A stretch of DNA of 64,000 nt from Branchiostoma floridae (lineage: Eukaryota; Chordata; Leptocardii; Amphioxiformes; Branchiostomatidae). The translations under genes were made by a program, and so were the position numbers. A model generated the notes under the pieces. The model had not been told where the DNA came from. It searched no databases and saw nothing but the letters and a program-made list of their open reading frames with translations. Of this stretch, positions 33,539-45,300 are shown piece by piece. Position 1 is the stretch's first letter, and each line of letters starts with the position of its first letter. Location of the stretch: the NCBI RefSeq assembly GCF_000003815.2, contig NC_049989.1, forward strand, positions 19,871,870 through 19,935,869, read 5' to 3'.

Positions 33539-35914
33539 CTATTCTGTCCCAGCTGTAGCCTGGGTCTGTCCTGTCTCTACTGTAGCCTGGGTCTGTCCTG
33601 TCTCTACTGTAGCCTGGGTCTGTCCTCTCTCTACTGTAGCCTGGGTCTGTCCTGTCTCTACTGTAGCCTGGGTCTGTCCTGTCTCTACTGTAGCCTGGGT
33701 CTGTCCTGTATCTACTGTAGCCTGGGTCTGTCCTGTCTCTACTGTAGCCTGGGTCTGTCCTGTCTCTACTGTAGCCTGGGTCTGTCCTGTCTCTACTGTA
33801 GCCTGGGTCTGTCCTGTCTCTACTGTAGCCTGGGTCTGTCCTGTCTCTACTGTAACCTGGGTCTGTCCTGTCTCTACTGTAGCCTGGGTCTGTCCTGTCT
33901 CCACTGTAGCCTGGGTCTGCCCTGTCTCGACTGTAGCCTGGGTCTGTCCTGTCTCCACTGTAGCCTGGGTCTGTCCTGTCTCTACTGTAGCCTGGGTCTG
34001 TCCTGTCTCCACTGTAGCCTGGGTCTGTCCTGTCTCTACTGTAACCTGGGTCTGTCCTGTCTCTACTGGAGCCTGGGTCTGTCCTGTCTCTACTGTAGCC
34101 TGGGTCTGTCCTTTTTCGACTGTAGCCTGGGTCTGTCCTGTCTCTACTGTAGCCTGGGTCTGTCCTGTATCTACTGTAGCCTGGGTCTGTCCTGTCTCTA
34201 CTGTAGCCTGGGTCTGTCCTCTCTCTACTGTAGCCTGGGTCTGTCCTGTCTCTACTGTAGCCTGGGTCTGTCCTGTCTCTACTGTAGCCTGGGTCTGTCC
34301 TGTCTCTACTGTAGCCTGGGTCTGTCCTGTCTCCTCTGTAGCCTGGGTCTGTCCTGTCTCTACTGTAGCCTGGGTCTGTCCTGTCTCTACTGTAGCCTGG
34401 GTCTGTCCTGTCTCTACTGTAGCCTGGGTCTGTCCTGTCTCTACTGTAGCCTGGGTCTGTCCTGTCTCTACTGTAGCCTGGGTCTGTCCTGTCTCTACTG
34501 TAGCCTGGGTCTGTCCTGTCTCTACTGTAGCCTGGGTCTGTCCTGTCTCTACTGTAGCCTGGGTCTGTCCTCTCTCTACTGTAGCCTGGGTCTTTCCTGT
34601 CTCTACTGTAGCCTGGGTCTGTCCTGTCTCCACTGTAGCCTGGGTCTGTCCTGTCTCTACTGTAACCTGGGTCTGTCCTGTCTCTACTGTAGCCTGGGTC
34701 TGTCCTGTCTCCACCGTAGCCTGGGTCTGTCCTGTCTCTACTGTAGCCTGGGTCTGTCCTGTCTCTACTGTAGCCTGGATCTGTCCTGTCCCGTTTGTAG
34801 CCAGGTTTTGTCCTGTAGGCTGGGTCTGTCCTGTCTCGACTGTAACCATGGTCTGGCCTGTCCCGCCTGTCGCCTGGTATTCTCCCGTCTCGTCTAGATC
34901 TGTAGCCTGGGTTTGTCCTACAGATCCTGCAGAAAGACTTGTTGCGCTGATGGTCTGTATCGTTGTCATTGTGTCCTGTTTACAGCAGAGCATCCTCTTC
35001 AGTTGGTTGCGAAAGTTTCTTCCAAGAAGAGCGTAGAGAAACGGGTTTGCCACTGAGTTGAACACAAGGAAGGAAAGCGCTATAGATACACCGGTTATAT
35101 TGTAGTTTTTGTTCGGATCAAATGAATGAATGAGAAAAGACATGATATAGAAAGGAAGCATTGTGACGAGAAAGAAAATTGTCACGACGAACACAACGAG
35201 AAACGCCTGGTCACCCGACCTGGTCTCTATCACGGCCAGACGGCGAGACCGCCGCACTTGGATCAATATGAGGATGTACAGAGGGATTATAATACAACTG
35301 GGCAAAACGTAGAGGAACAAAAAGGACAAGAGCAACATGACAAAGAAGGGATGACTGGCATCAGACGATTCAATCTTTAACATGACACACGAGGCTCCAG
35401 TGTACAAACTAGCGCCTGTGAAAGTCCAGTCTTCGGTGACAACGTTCCTGGCGATCGTGTCCATAACTGCAGCCAGGACGGCCACCATCCACACCAGAGC
35501 ACTGATCCTTCGCGAGTGTTTCACGGTCCCGTGTTGTCTGCTGCTCAGGGGGTTTGTTATCGCCCTGTAGCGTTCCACGGCGATGACTGTCAGCAAGAAG
35601 ACGCTTGCAGAGCCAAGGAAAACCACGAAGATACGGCCGATGTCACAGCTTCGCATGTAGGACAAACTCAAACCTGAGGACCCTTCCTGTGGCGCAGAAG
35701 GTGGTTCGGAAATGCCAACTATGGACTGGATGAGGGCGAGGAGGCAGAGAGCGAAGTCAGTCGCCGCCAGATTAGCCACGTACACGTTGCAAGCAGTCCG
35801 CATGGCGGGGTAGCGTGTCACGATGAACAAGATGAGCAAGTTCGCCAGCATCCCTATGGCAGAAATGCAGCAGCGAGAAACGTTGGCCGTAATATCCGCG
35901 TCCTCTTCATCCAT
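33539..35914 (-). CDS. Intronless class A (rhodopsin-like) GPCR with giant repetitive cytoplasmic tail
   Basis: A 791-aa single-exon ORF. I chose the ATG at 35914 (AAAATGG context); further upstream the frame is open only from a TTG. The N-terminus is short, with an NVS glycosylation site (residue 11). Seven hydrophobic segments follow. Hallmarks are ANLAATD in TM2, Cys90 before TM3, ERY at 114-116, a second Cys at 176, LPFYIMSF in TM6 and NPFLY at 290-294, then CC at 310-311, a possible palmitoylation site. The look is of a peptide-type receptor, but I cannot name the ligand. From about residue 345 to the stop, the tail is built of nine-residue ATVETGQTQ repeats, about 46 copies. Neither human HNF1A nor CUSTOS has this gene as a neighbour, as far as I know, so it appears to be inserted in an otherwise conserved block. 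Confidence 0.9.
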   Translation of the reverse strand: MDEEDADITANVSRCCISAIGMLANLLILFIVTRYPAMRTACNVYVANLAATDFALCLLALIQSIVGISEPPSAPQEGSSGLSLSYMRSCDIGRIFVVFLGSASVFLLTVIAVERYRAITNPLSSRQHGTVKHSRRISALVWMVAVLAAVMDTIARNVVTEDWTFTGASLYTGASCVMLKIESSDASHPFFVMLLLSFLFLYVLPSCIIIPLYILILIQVRRSRRLAVIETRSGDQAFLVVFVVTIFFLVTMLPFYIMSFLIHSFDPNKNYNITGVSIALSFLVFNSVANPFLYALLGRNFRNQLKRMLCCKQDTMTTIQTISATSLSAGSVGQTQATDLDETGEYQATGGTGQTMVTVETGQTQPTGQNLATNGTGQIQATVETGQTQATVETGQTQATVETGQTQATVETGQTQVTVETGQTQATVETGQTQATVETGKTQATVERGQTQATVETGQTQATVETGQTQATVETGQTQATVETGQTQATVETGQTQATVETGQTQATVETGQTQATVETGQTQATEETGQTQATVETGQTQATVETGQTQATVETGQTQATVERGQTQATVETGQTQATVDTGQTQATVETGQTQATVEKGQTQATVETGQTQAPVETGQTQVTVETGQTQATVETGQTQATVETGQTQATVETGQTQATVETGQTQATVETGQTQATVETGQTQVTVETGQTQATVETGQTQATVETGQTQATVETGQTQATVETGQTQATVDTGQTQATVETGQTQATVETGQTQATVERGQTQATVETGQTQATVETGQTQATAGTE
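33545..34790. repeat. Coding 27-bp minisatellite in GPCR tail
   Basis: The plus-strand unit is GTAGCCTGGGTCTGTCCTGT followed by CTCTACT. It recurs about 46 times with few substitutions (for example CTCTCC, TAACC for TAGCC, TCGACT). The unit is a multiple of three and no indel breaks the frame, so the minus-strand protein repeats ATVETGQTQ. The opposite strand is also open across the array. Confidence 0.97.
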
Positions 35915-38661
35915 TTTTAAAAGCTGTACCGACAGTACATTAGATCGCCATTTAGGATTTAGAACTTTGTTCCAACACAAAAAGTAAACGCATCGAAGTC
36001 GACAATCCTACTGCAGCCTGTTCGGTGACGTTATACCAGCTGGTGACGCGTCAGCAATTGGACAAAACTGCAAGGACGACCGGTTAACCTTACAACATAA
36101 GATCGCACGACGTTCAACATTTATGAGGCCTCCGTTTGATGGTTCATTGGTCTGTGAGATGCAGTTTTGCCGTTCCTTGTGTGTATGCAGCTATGAGTCA
36201 GGGTGCTCTCTGCTATTTATAAGCGACAGACGTCCCATCATCTTCTTGTGTCACGATGTCCCTGCTAAGATCCAACCATTGCCGCAATTTTGCCTGAAAG
36301 ATAAGGAAAAATTATGGCACAGATAAACTACAAAATATACATACATGTACAATGTATATCTATCTATTATATTGCGGAGCCAGAGCCGAACCTCTGCTTG
36401 GAGAGTACCACACGTTTAGGTTACAACTTCTGCACGTCTAACGTTAACCGTAAGCGTTGCTTAATGAGGATACGTCTACAGTACTTGGTGATGACAACGA
36501 GTTCTACACTACGGTAGTTCGAAGGAAAAATGAATAGTTTACTAGTTATTTTGTACACTACATGGAGTTGTTCGTACAGAGTCTGTCAGCTTGGTTCTGT
36601 AATATGTACCATTTCCAGTTTATCTTTGTCTTTTTTACTGTAAGGGTCCCATGCTGTTTTAGTAGTACGTGCCGCTCAAAACCCAGAAAAACAGTTCGAC
36701 CTAAACTAAACAAGTGACACGAGCTACAATTGGATGGATGAGTAACCATGACCGTCACACAGAATGAACCAGAATCAAAGACCCGTGGCGCGAGGGTTGC
36801 CTGTTCGCTGTTGTGATAAACAACACAATGACAATACTTTGCGCTCGTTGAATTCTACCTTAAACTGGCCAAGAATTTTGCCACGGGCAACAGCAGCAAG
36901 GAAGTACTCCCCGACCGTGACCTGGTCTACACTACAGTTTGATTCTAATAAACATATAACGTTAAGCACGGAAAAATCCACAGGAACCCTAGTCCTTTCT
37001 ACCACTACTGAGAGGGTCTTGTTCAAGTTAGACCTTGTCGATTGTGTTCAACGCTACAGGTTGTACCGTACGGTACGGTACGGACATATTCGTCATTAGA
37101 CAGGTGTACGACATTGAAAATGCCTGAGGCGTTCCTTGGACAGTCATGGATGTGCTGTACGGCATTCAGCTGTCGTATGATAAAAATATATTACAGGAGA
37201 ATGAGTAGGTCATTGTCAACGGTCGGCTTTGTGAGTCTTGTTTACTACAGAAAATCGCACAAAGAATGTGACACCACCTTAAACATGACACACCGTTGTC
37301 GTTGAAGTTTTTACCTCTTTCGTATTCCGCCAGAGATCCGACGTCTCTGTGCGTTACAGCATGATTTCTCACTAGAACGCAGAAGTGCTAGGGTCAAACT
37401 TACCTTCGGTTGCAACTCATAACTACCGATTGTTGGCCATCATACGCACAAAAACCTTCGCCCCAGTACTGCATTCCAGTTGTGGACACGGATCAGATCT
37501 AGAAACGCTTTGTTGATTACCTTCGCGAAGATTGTGTTTCCGGGTGTGCGCGTCTGTTTATCTGTGAACAGAATAACTCTAGAAGTTGTGGATGGATCTT
37601 GACGATATTTGTAATGTTGGTTAGGGTTCGTAAAATAAAGAAACGGTTAGATTAGAGCCCCCAAGCGACATTCTAAGGTATTGCGGCGGAACTTCCGTGT
37701 TTGGTACCTCGTATTCTAGACATGATTTTCGAACGGTAGATTGCTCTTGTGTTAGGAAAGATGGGATAGACGTTTGGGCCGGCTAGCAACTTTCTTTTGA
37801 ACTGCAGGGGGCGTTTTAGTTGCAGGCATTGAAATCTGATTTACTTGGATTTCCATGATTTTTTTAGTTGTGCTTAACTTTGAACGTAATGATATGTGAA
37901 TTATGCAAGATAAGGATTTGTAAAAGTAATGAAGAAAATTCATATTGGATTGTGCTAAATGACAGTAACTTCATTGCCCGGAGGCTCTTAAGATGTGCTG
38001 GATACGCTTGCATGCACACAAACAGACCCAAACAACATTCCTCCATTTACACTTACAACATAAGGACACTGTGGCAATGCCACAATAGCAGTCCTGCAAT
38101 TTTGACCAAAATAAGAAAAATTGTTGTTAAAAAGGTTGTGGAAATGGCTGTCAATCACATGTGTGGAAGTTACATAGCCTCCGTCCTCAAACAGGCCTGC
38201 TTTTTTTTTTTTTTAAGGGCATTTGTCATAAGAGAATGTAGCCTAGTCAACGTTGAAAATCACGAACTCCCATTTAAAATTTAAAAAAAAAACAGCCCTG
38301 TTCGAAGAAAAAACAGATTGAAACAAAAAATGGAAAACTAGAATAGGCATCTTTATTTTCCAAAGACAGAGAAAAAGGAGCTTTTTTTGGGATATCTTTT
38401 CTAAAATTGTCATCTCAGGTAATACCCTTGTGATGGATTGATCAAGGAAAGAAAAAACATAAATGACAAAAAAAAAAAAACGGATTGACAGCTTAAGTTC
38501 AAACACAAATTGATACAGCCCCATCAAAGAGAAATCAACTTTTAATAAGAGTATAACAATATTGTCACAAACATAAGAAAACTGTCAATTGACGTTTACT
38601 TTTTGTCTACAAATGTATATAGAGTAAGTTATCAAAAGCCAATTTCTGGACTATATCATAT
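35915..38661. other. Intergenic region between GPCR and CUSTOS
   Basis: It holds the GPCR 5' flank and the CUSTOS 3' flank. I find no recognisable gene. A GTACCGTACGGTACGGTACG stretch sits near 37065. A TTTATT at about 38352 (AATAAA on the minus strand) is a plausible CUSTOS poly(A) signal. Confidence 0.5.
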
Positions 38662-41555
38662 TCAACTGTCATCTGCAATCTTTTTCCTTTTCTTTTTCTG
38701 GTGTTTCTGGTGTTTCCCTTTCTTCTGGTGTTTCTTCAACAAAATGGAATGTTGTGCAAGTTTGCTCTCTTCTTCACCATGTCCATTTTCTTGTTCCTCT
38801 TTACTTTGACCCAGATGTAACTCTTCAGCCGTCAAATCTTTCCTTTTCAGTTTTGACTTCTTTTTCTTTCTTGATTTTTGCTCAGAGTCATCTTCATCAT
38901 TGACGGATGCACAAGTGTTTTCAGTCCTCTGAACAGATGTTTCCTTGCGTTTCTTCTTCTTTTTCTTAGGTGCTGATTGATCAGAAGACCTATTGCTGAC
39001 AGTGTTTGTGGTACTAGATACCACCTTTTCTTGTGTAGATGCTGAATCGCTATTGCTGTGTGGAGTGGCCGTTACTTGTATGGGGGCAGAAGACTGTAGA
39101 ATGTCCTGATGGGTAACTGCCGCCTCTGCTAGTCTGGCCTTCTCTTCCTCAGAATCACTACATGAATGACACATGCAAAATGAACACATTTTTACCATGT
39201 GTGCATGTACTAACATATATTTTCATGCATATTAGTTATGTTGGGACATAGTCACATAACTGGTAGTACATTCCCAAACTAAAGGGAAGAATACATAACA
39301 TTTTCTTTGTCATTTTCAGTAGGAAAGATAATATTAGTTGGCTTCAACTCAGTTGATAGTACTTTTGAAAGATTCATTTGCCCAAATTAGCAAAAACAAA
39401 TTCCCCTGGGAGTGCATGCAGGTATTTCTAGAACATTTGCAACTCAGTTGTAATCAGAGCTGTTTTGATGACCTGTCCCTTTGTCTATGAACAGAAGTTT
39501 GTTTGTTAAAAAAGACAAAAATTTCATTCCCTTCGTCAAAAAAAATCAGAACTTTATGACATGGAAATGACAAAAAGGTATTCTTGTAAACGTAAAATCA
39601 TAGATATGACAATATGGGCTTCCAAACAATAAGTAGGACAAAAACTTGAAAGCTAGACACAGCCCTGAGTGTAAAACCTTCTGGCTCCACCCCTTCGGTA
39701 TCACCAAAAAGTGGCTTAACTATTGATATTTAAAAAGAAACTCCTGTGTGAGACCCCACCTGTCTCCTGAGGAGGAACTCTCCACTGGTCTCCTCCTCCT
39801 GACCTGAGGAGTCACTCCGCTCAGGTTCACTGGTGCAGCAGGGTCAGAGCTGGAGAATACCCTGAAACCTGGCAAGTGACAGACCACGTTACAATGAAAT
39901 CTTTATTGACACGACAATAGTACAGCAACTTTCGTATGGTCTACATGTATAACAACTACTTACAGTGCAACTAAACAGACATATATGGATTTCTACAGGT
40001 ATTAATGAGTCAACATATTGGGTCTAGCATGTCATTTACACTATTACATCAATGAATATCTATAGGCAAGATAACAGTTATTCAAGCAACTGGATAGAAT
40101 TTGGAGATGTTTCAAATGGTTCATACAGTATCTGCTGTCCTTTATCAATGACTGAAGTCAGACAGAGGATCCTGTCTGAAACATCTGACCTTTTCCAAAC
40201 TCTTTAGCCTTTAAAAATAAAACATACACTAACATATATGGAAAAACTTAGCCCACCTACATTATGGCATAAAATTTTTGTGCCATAATGTAGGTGGGCT
40301 TAGTTTAAATAGTTGATAACATACAAAAGATAACTTTCACTGCAACTAATAGGACAAACCAGTGGGAATGACATACCGCAGTCTCTTCCTTCATCAGCAC
40401 TTGTCATCTCTGTGTAACTGTGACTGCGATCCAGGTCTGTGATACAGCTACAGAGAGACAAGACTTAATCTAAGATATATAGCCAGGGGACGTTAACGAA
40501 TCAGCTAGAAGGCCCCATTTCATGTTGGTTATGGCATACCGTAACAGGTGGAAAATCATTAACAATGTGGTATTAAATAGTTGCCGGTTGTTATTTGTTA
40601 ATAATTTTCAAAATAATGAACCAATCAGAAGGACAAATACACAGGACTCTGACAGATCAGAATGAGAGTTTCACCAAACGTTGAAAAGTATGGCCACATC
40701 TGTACAGAAAGGAGAATGAATACAGACACTACAGGGGGTGGTGGTGGCTTCCTTTCTTTGTTTAAAAAAAAAAACTTACTGCAGAATTTTATATTAGTTA
40801 TAATAAATCAATACTTACCTGTCTAGAAATGAAGTCAGCTTTTTGGCCACAAAGTCTCTGACTTCCCCAGATATACCTGTACTGTAGGCTTCCTCATCTT
40901 CCTGTTCTACTCTCCTGGTGTTGTCAAGAAATAGAGGATACACAGTTATGGATTTAAAGGCCCATTAATTATGTAACATTCTGGAGAGCAAAACCTTCAT
41001 GGGAATGGCATATGCAAACACTATCATAAACAGATTAACTTGGTTATAACATTATCTTAGTAATAGTATCGATCAAAAATGTTTACAAAAGCAACTTGGC
41101 AACTTGCCTGAGACTGCGTTTCTGTGAAACTTGTTTCCCTTTCTCATCTTTCCTGGAGGATTTAGATGGCTCTAGAATGCATAATGGTTTAGCAAAAAAT
41201 ATATATAATAGATCATACATCGTATTATACACATGTTTATCATACCAATAAGGTTGAAATAACCTAATAAATATATGTTAACCTCCCTGATCATACATGT
41301 AACGTTACATGTACATGTAAACTTAACTTGGTATTAAAACATGCCATGTGCACCATGCACCACGCCCCTTTCCGTCTGTAAAATACGAGACTAAGTAGAA
41401 TGGTAGCACACTTTGAAATATCTAAAGACATTCTATAGTACTACTAGTTACTACGTATCACCTGTACAGGTCGCAACATCAAATACAGCTTCTTGTAGAC
41501 GTTGTTTTTCGTCCTCATCTTCAGAACTACTTGAAGAACACATGTGGGCAGCCAT
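38662..41555 (-). CDS. CUSTOS: CUSTOS (C12orf43) orthologue
   Basis: Six exons on the minus strand: 41462-41555, 41108-41171, 40819-40914, 40377-40447, 39760-39868 and 38662-39157. The joined ORF is 930 nt, 309 aa, in frame. The N-terminus MAAHMCSSSSSEDEDEKQRL has the Ser-rich acidic start of CUSTOS. The middle EVRDFVAKKLTSFLD corresponds to the conserved EFRAHVAKKLGALLD-type block. SDSEEEKARLAEAAVTHQDI matches the second Ser/acid plus coiled segment (human SDEEWRRCREAAVSASDILQ), and the C-terminus is Lys-rich (KKKKKKRKE, KSRKKKKSKLKRK), suggesting nuclear localisation. In vertebrates CUSTOS modulates Wnt/beta-catenin signalling. The exon 2 donor is GC (CAG, then GCAAGT), a rare but accepted type. 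Convergent with HNF1 apart from the GPCR between them, as for human HNF1A and C12orf43. Confidence 0.86.
40070..40205. repeat. Interspersed CAAGCAACTGGA repeat in CUSTOS intron
   Basis: It contains TTCAAGCAACTGGATAGAAT and CTGAAACATCTGACCTTTTC, blocks of the family at 110-300 and 49165-49320. The right arm is truncated. Confidence 0.6.
40251..40299. repeat. Perfect short hairpin in CUSTOS intron 4
   Basis: GCCCACCTACATTATGGCA (40251-40269) and TGCCATAATGTAGGTGGGC (40281-40299) are exact inverses around an 11-nt AT-rich loop. It could be a tiny MITE or the product of an inverted duplication. Confidence 0.85.
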
Positions 41556-42383
41556 GTTTTCCTCAGACTAGTCCATTTGGTTGGAAGGGGTGATTTTTTC
41601 AAATACGAAAAACCAGATGGCGAAGCAGTTTTTAACGAAAATGGTATACTTAGTGAGAATAGACACGTAATATCGTGATTCACATGAAATCACTGTTGTC
41701 GTGCTTTTATTTGAATGTATAAAACAAAAAAAAGCAATCTGAATTTTGTCTGGACTAGTTCATTAGTTCAATAGGGTGAATTTTTACAAATGAAGAGAAT
41801 ATGTATTAAAGGATCTTTAAACCGAAAATTATTTGTGTTCTAACAAATTATGAACATTTGTTGCCTTCTTTGAGTAAACGTAATTGTTATATTACTGCAA
41901 TATTATATTGTAAAGTTTGGAATTACGCCCCCAAATAATGTAGTGTGATAGTCTGAAATGCCATTGTCATGACGTCACTCCTGGGCGGTCACTTCCGGCA
42001 ACACAGGAACCGGCATGGTGGAATCCCACAACATTTCTTTCTAAGATATCCGTCCAGAAATGACCTTCTAAACGCAACTTTCGTCCTTGATATGTCTTCC
42101 AACTCTCTCCTAGCCATATTAAAGGGGAAGTTTTGATAAAATAATCGTCGCAGCGAATGTAGGACACCTCTGGAGCGCGTGACTCATAAGCACAAGATTG
42201 GCAGCTGTCACCTTGAAGGGTTGTTCTACGTCATCGCCGGCCTCCTTTACATCCAAGTATGACATCACTGCGGAAACTTTATATAGAGCAGACTGCTCTG
42301 GCTTCGTCATCAGTCAGCGACCGGAGGACACAGGAAACAGCCGGCATATTTTCTACGGACGACGAGTATTTTTCACGTTTACA
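41556..42383. promoter_or_regulatory. Divergent CUSTOS / SLC35-like promoter region
   Basis: The two start codons face away from each other across 828 bp. A TGACGTCA (CRE consensus) at about 41970 and CACTTCCGGCA (ETS consensus) at about 41990 lie in the middle, typical of shared housekeeping promoters. No TATA box was noted. Confidence 0.55.
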
Positions 42384-45300
42384 ATGGCGGTGTCCCGCTC
42401 AAGACGTTCTTATTTCAACAACAACAACAGATTCAAGACGGATTGCAAGATGGGTGGAGGAGTGCAGATCATAGGGGCCTTGGACTACGGGTCTTTCGCG
42501 GAGGGACAAGACGCTGGGACCGGGAATAACATGGCGCTNNNNNNNNNNNNNNNNNNNNNNNNNNNNNNNNNNNNNNNNNNNNNNNNNNNNNNNNNNNNNN
42601 NNNNNNNNNNNNNNNNNNNNNNNNNNNNNNNNNNNNNNGAGGTAGCTGTGGATGCCTTTGTGATGTTGGTCAGCGCTAAAATGACTCTTATAGAATGGAT
42701 CTCGATCAGTGTTCCCATGGGAGTAAGGTGAGATAAGTTTATTGTAATTCAAGCATGTGATGCGAAATTGTCATTTTATTCGGGTGTATATAGTTCTATA
42801 CTGGCTGTAGCGCAGTATGTATTACAGAGCTATCTGCAGGGTAGAGACTAATCTATCTCAGGCGAGTGAGGCTATAGTCACACCTAGTGTGTCAGTATAT
42901 TAACAGGCTATTGACACACTGAGTGTGTCGATAGCCTGTTTAGGCTATTGGCACACTGAGTGTGTCGATAGCCTGTTAGGCTATTGACACACCCAGTGAT
43001 AGAAACCACTAAAATGAGGAAATCTTACGATTATATTTGACAATCAACACTCTGAAAAATACAAATGGCATCCTGTGTCCATTATCAACCCAAAATACGC
43101 TCTTTTTCACGTGTTTACGGCACAATTTTAAACATCGGAATCTGCTATCATATAGGGTGCTAGTTTTACTGTCACCGCATGTGATCATGGCAGCCATGTT
43201 AGATCGGTTAGGAACACGTTTTCAGCTGTGTTTACCGACGAATTCCTGCCATATTGGAGAATTTTCGGCCTCAAAACTTATATCACTAAGGAAGCGAAGT
43301 TATAGTTGTTGTTTTACCTCCATTATTTTTAATGTGAAAGAAATATTCTTCCGAGTCGCTGCCGATAGCGCCGGAACCACACGGCCGAAAATTATGACAT
43401 GTTTTGTGGTCAGTGTTATTTTTGGTTTATATTGTTAACAGAAACTTTAAAAGTTGTTTATATATAAAATATTCTTATATCAAATGGATGTTTAAAAAGG
43501 GACAAGAAAAATTGAAAAAAAAAAAAAATTAAAAAAACTCCGGCGCGGACTCGAACCGGGTCGGAGCTGGTAACATGAATTCCCGGGTCAACGCTCTATC
43601 CACTACGCTACGTCATACATACACGATGAAGGCTGTATTATTAGGTATCCAGATGTAGGGCATAACTTGAATACGTCCGTTCATTCCAAGAATCAAAGAT
43701 TCCAATGTCTAATCTTCTGAACAATGTCTAATCAACTATTGCTTGTGTAAAATATTGCCGGAAAGGCATGTTACAAGCTCTGATTGGCTGACTGGCATCT
43801 CGGTGTGTCAATAGCCTGTTTGGCTATTGGCACACTGAGTGTGTCAATAGCCACAGCGATCTAAGAATGAAAAGATACAAAACTGTAACACCTGCTACAG
43901 TACCATAACAAGCTGTTAGGGGATCCCAAATCTAATGATTTTAGTCATTATCGAGGCCTTCCCACACACAGACATAGACACGAATGCTAACTAAAACTCA
44001 ACCTTCTTGGCAAATGTAATAGAATGAACAATGAACATAAGCAAAGAGACCAAGTCCCCCAAATGAATTCTAGAAGTGTGTGTAAATTTCCCTGTACCTT
44101 CAAATTCACAAAGAAAAACACAAATATTTTTCTTGGTCAAGAGGGTTTTGTTTTGGAGTGTTGAGTCATAAAGCAGAGGTGCCCCCAACACATGATGGCT
44201 ATTTTTAGATTTGGACACATGCCTGACCCCTCCCCCTCTATCAACCAATCAGAGCACAGAATTTTTGTAGAGCCACTCTGATTGGTCAATAGGGACAGCT
44301 CAGCACTAAGACCATGTTATCCCATGTGAAGTGTCATGTGTGATGTGATAATAAATCATCCAAGCTCAAGTTTTTTAGTTTTGACATTGACCATGAGTTT
44401 GTTTTTCAATATCTCAGACATGTATGAAAACCATAGATTGAATATATGATTTCCAGTGGTCAGTTGCAGTTACTAACCATGTACATACATGTTCTATATG
44501 GTGACTTGACTAACATAATTCCACCAGATGCCATTATACAGCCACATGAAAAAATCTATTGATTTAAAGTGATTCAAAGAGATGTATAAATTATATTGCA
44601 GCATGCCAGCATCTGTAATTCTGAGGTATATACACATTTCAGATATTCAGGTGTTCACAACAATCTTGAGAAGGCCTATATAACTCATAGCAACGTTTTT
44701 TATGTGGCTGTATTATGGCACCTAGTAGAATTATGATAATTGATATTACTTAGTACTTGTAAGTCACAATGTACATATTTATGGTAAATCGTGATAGGTA
44801 TTTTGGTAATGGTAAAGATACTCCCATAGCCTTTTAGGCTGTTGGGGCATTCAGGCTTTTAGCTAGCAATGCGTACGGGCGTACAATGTACGCCCTTTAA
44901 TAAAAATATCACAAAATGTACGCCCTGTTTTTTGGATGTACGGCTTCTGTACGCCCTTATTTTCCCCCGGAGACTTCGCTCAAAGTTCAAAATTCGCCGA
45001 TTCCGGGCCGAGCGCCGAGCACCGAGCCGCCATTTTGGGTGATTCTACCTCAAGTCTCGCGCAATCTCGCACCAACTCACATCTCGCGAATCGCGAGAGT
45101 CGCACCCCATTGGCCATTTCGGCGTGATGTAGCGCGCCCGGTCGCCATTATTGGTGGAATATCTGATGAGCGAGGCTATTGACACACCCAGTGATAGAAA
45201 CCACTAAAATGAGGAAATCTTACGATTATATTTGACAATCAACACTCTGAAAATACAAATGGCATCCTGTGTCCATTATCAACCCAAAATACGATCTTTT

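Noticed and set aside
33477-35036. 519-aa plus-strand ORF of STVAWVCPV repeats
   Set aside because: It is the opposite strand of the GPCR tail minisatellite. It stays open only because the 27-bp unit lacks stops on both strands. The minus strand carries the recognisable receptor.
35915-35980. 22-residue N-terminal extension of the GPCR
   Set aside because: It would start with TTG. The ATG at 35914 has a better context and gives a normal short receptor N-terminus.
42198-42383. N-terminal extension of the SLC35-like ORF
   Set aside because: The frame is open upstream, but the first triplet is TTG. The first ATG in frame is at 42384.
43037-43438. 133-aa ORF inside copy A of the inverted-repeat element
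   Set aside because: Copy B does not keep the same full-length frame, and there is no similarity to transposases or other proteins I recognise.
43538-43613. Functional tRNA gene
   Set aside because: A- and B-box-like motifs are present, but the acceptor and anticodon stems do not pair, and the segment is part of a repeated mobile element.
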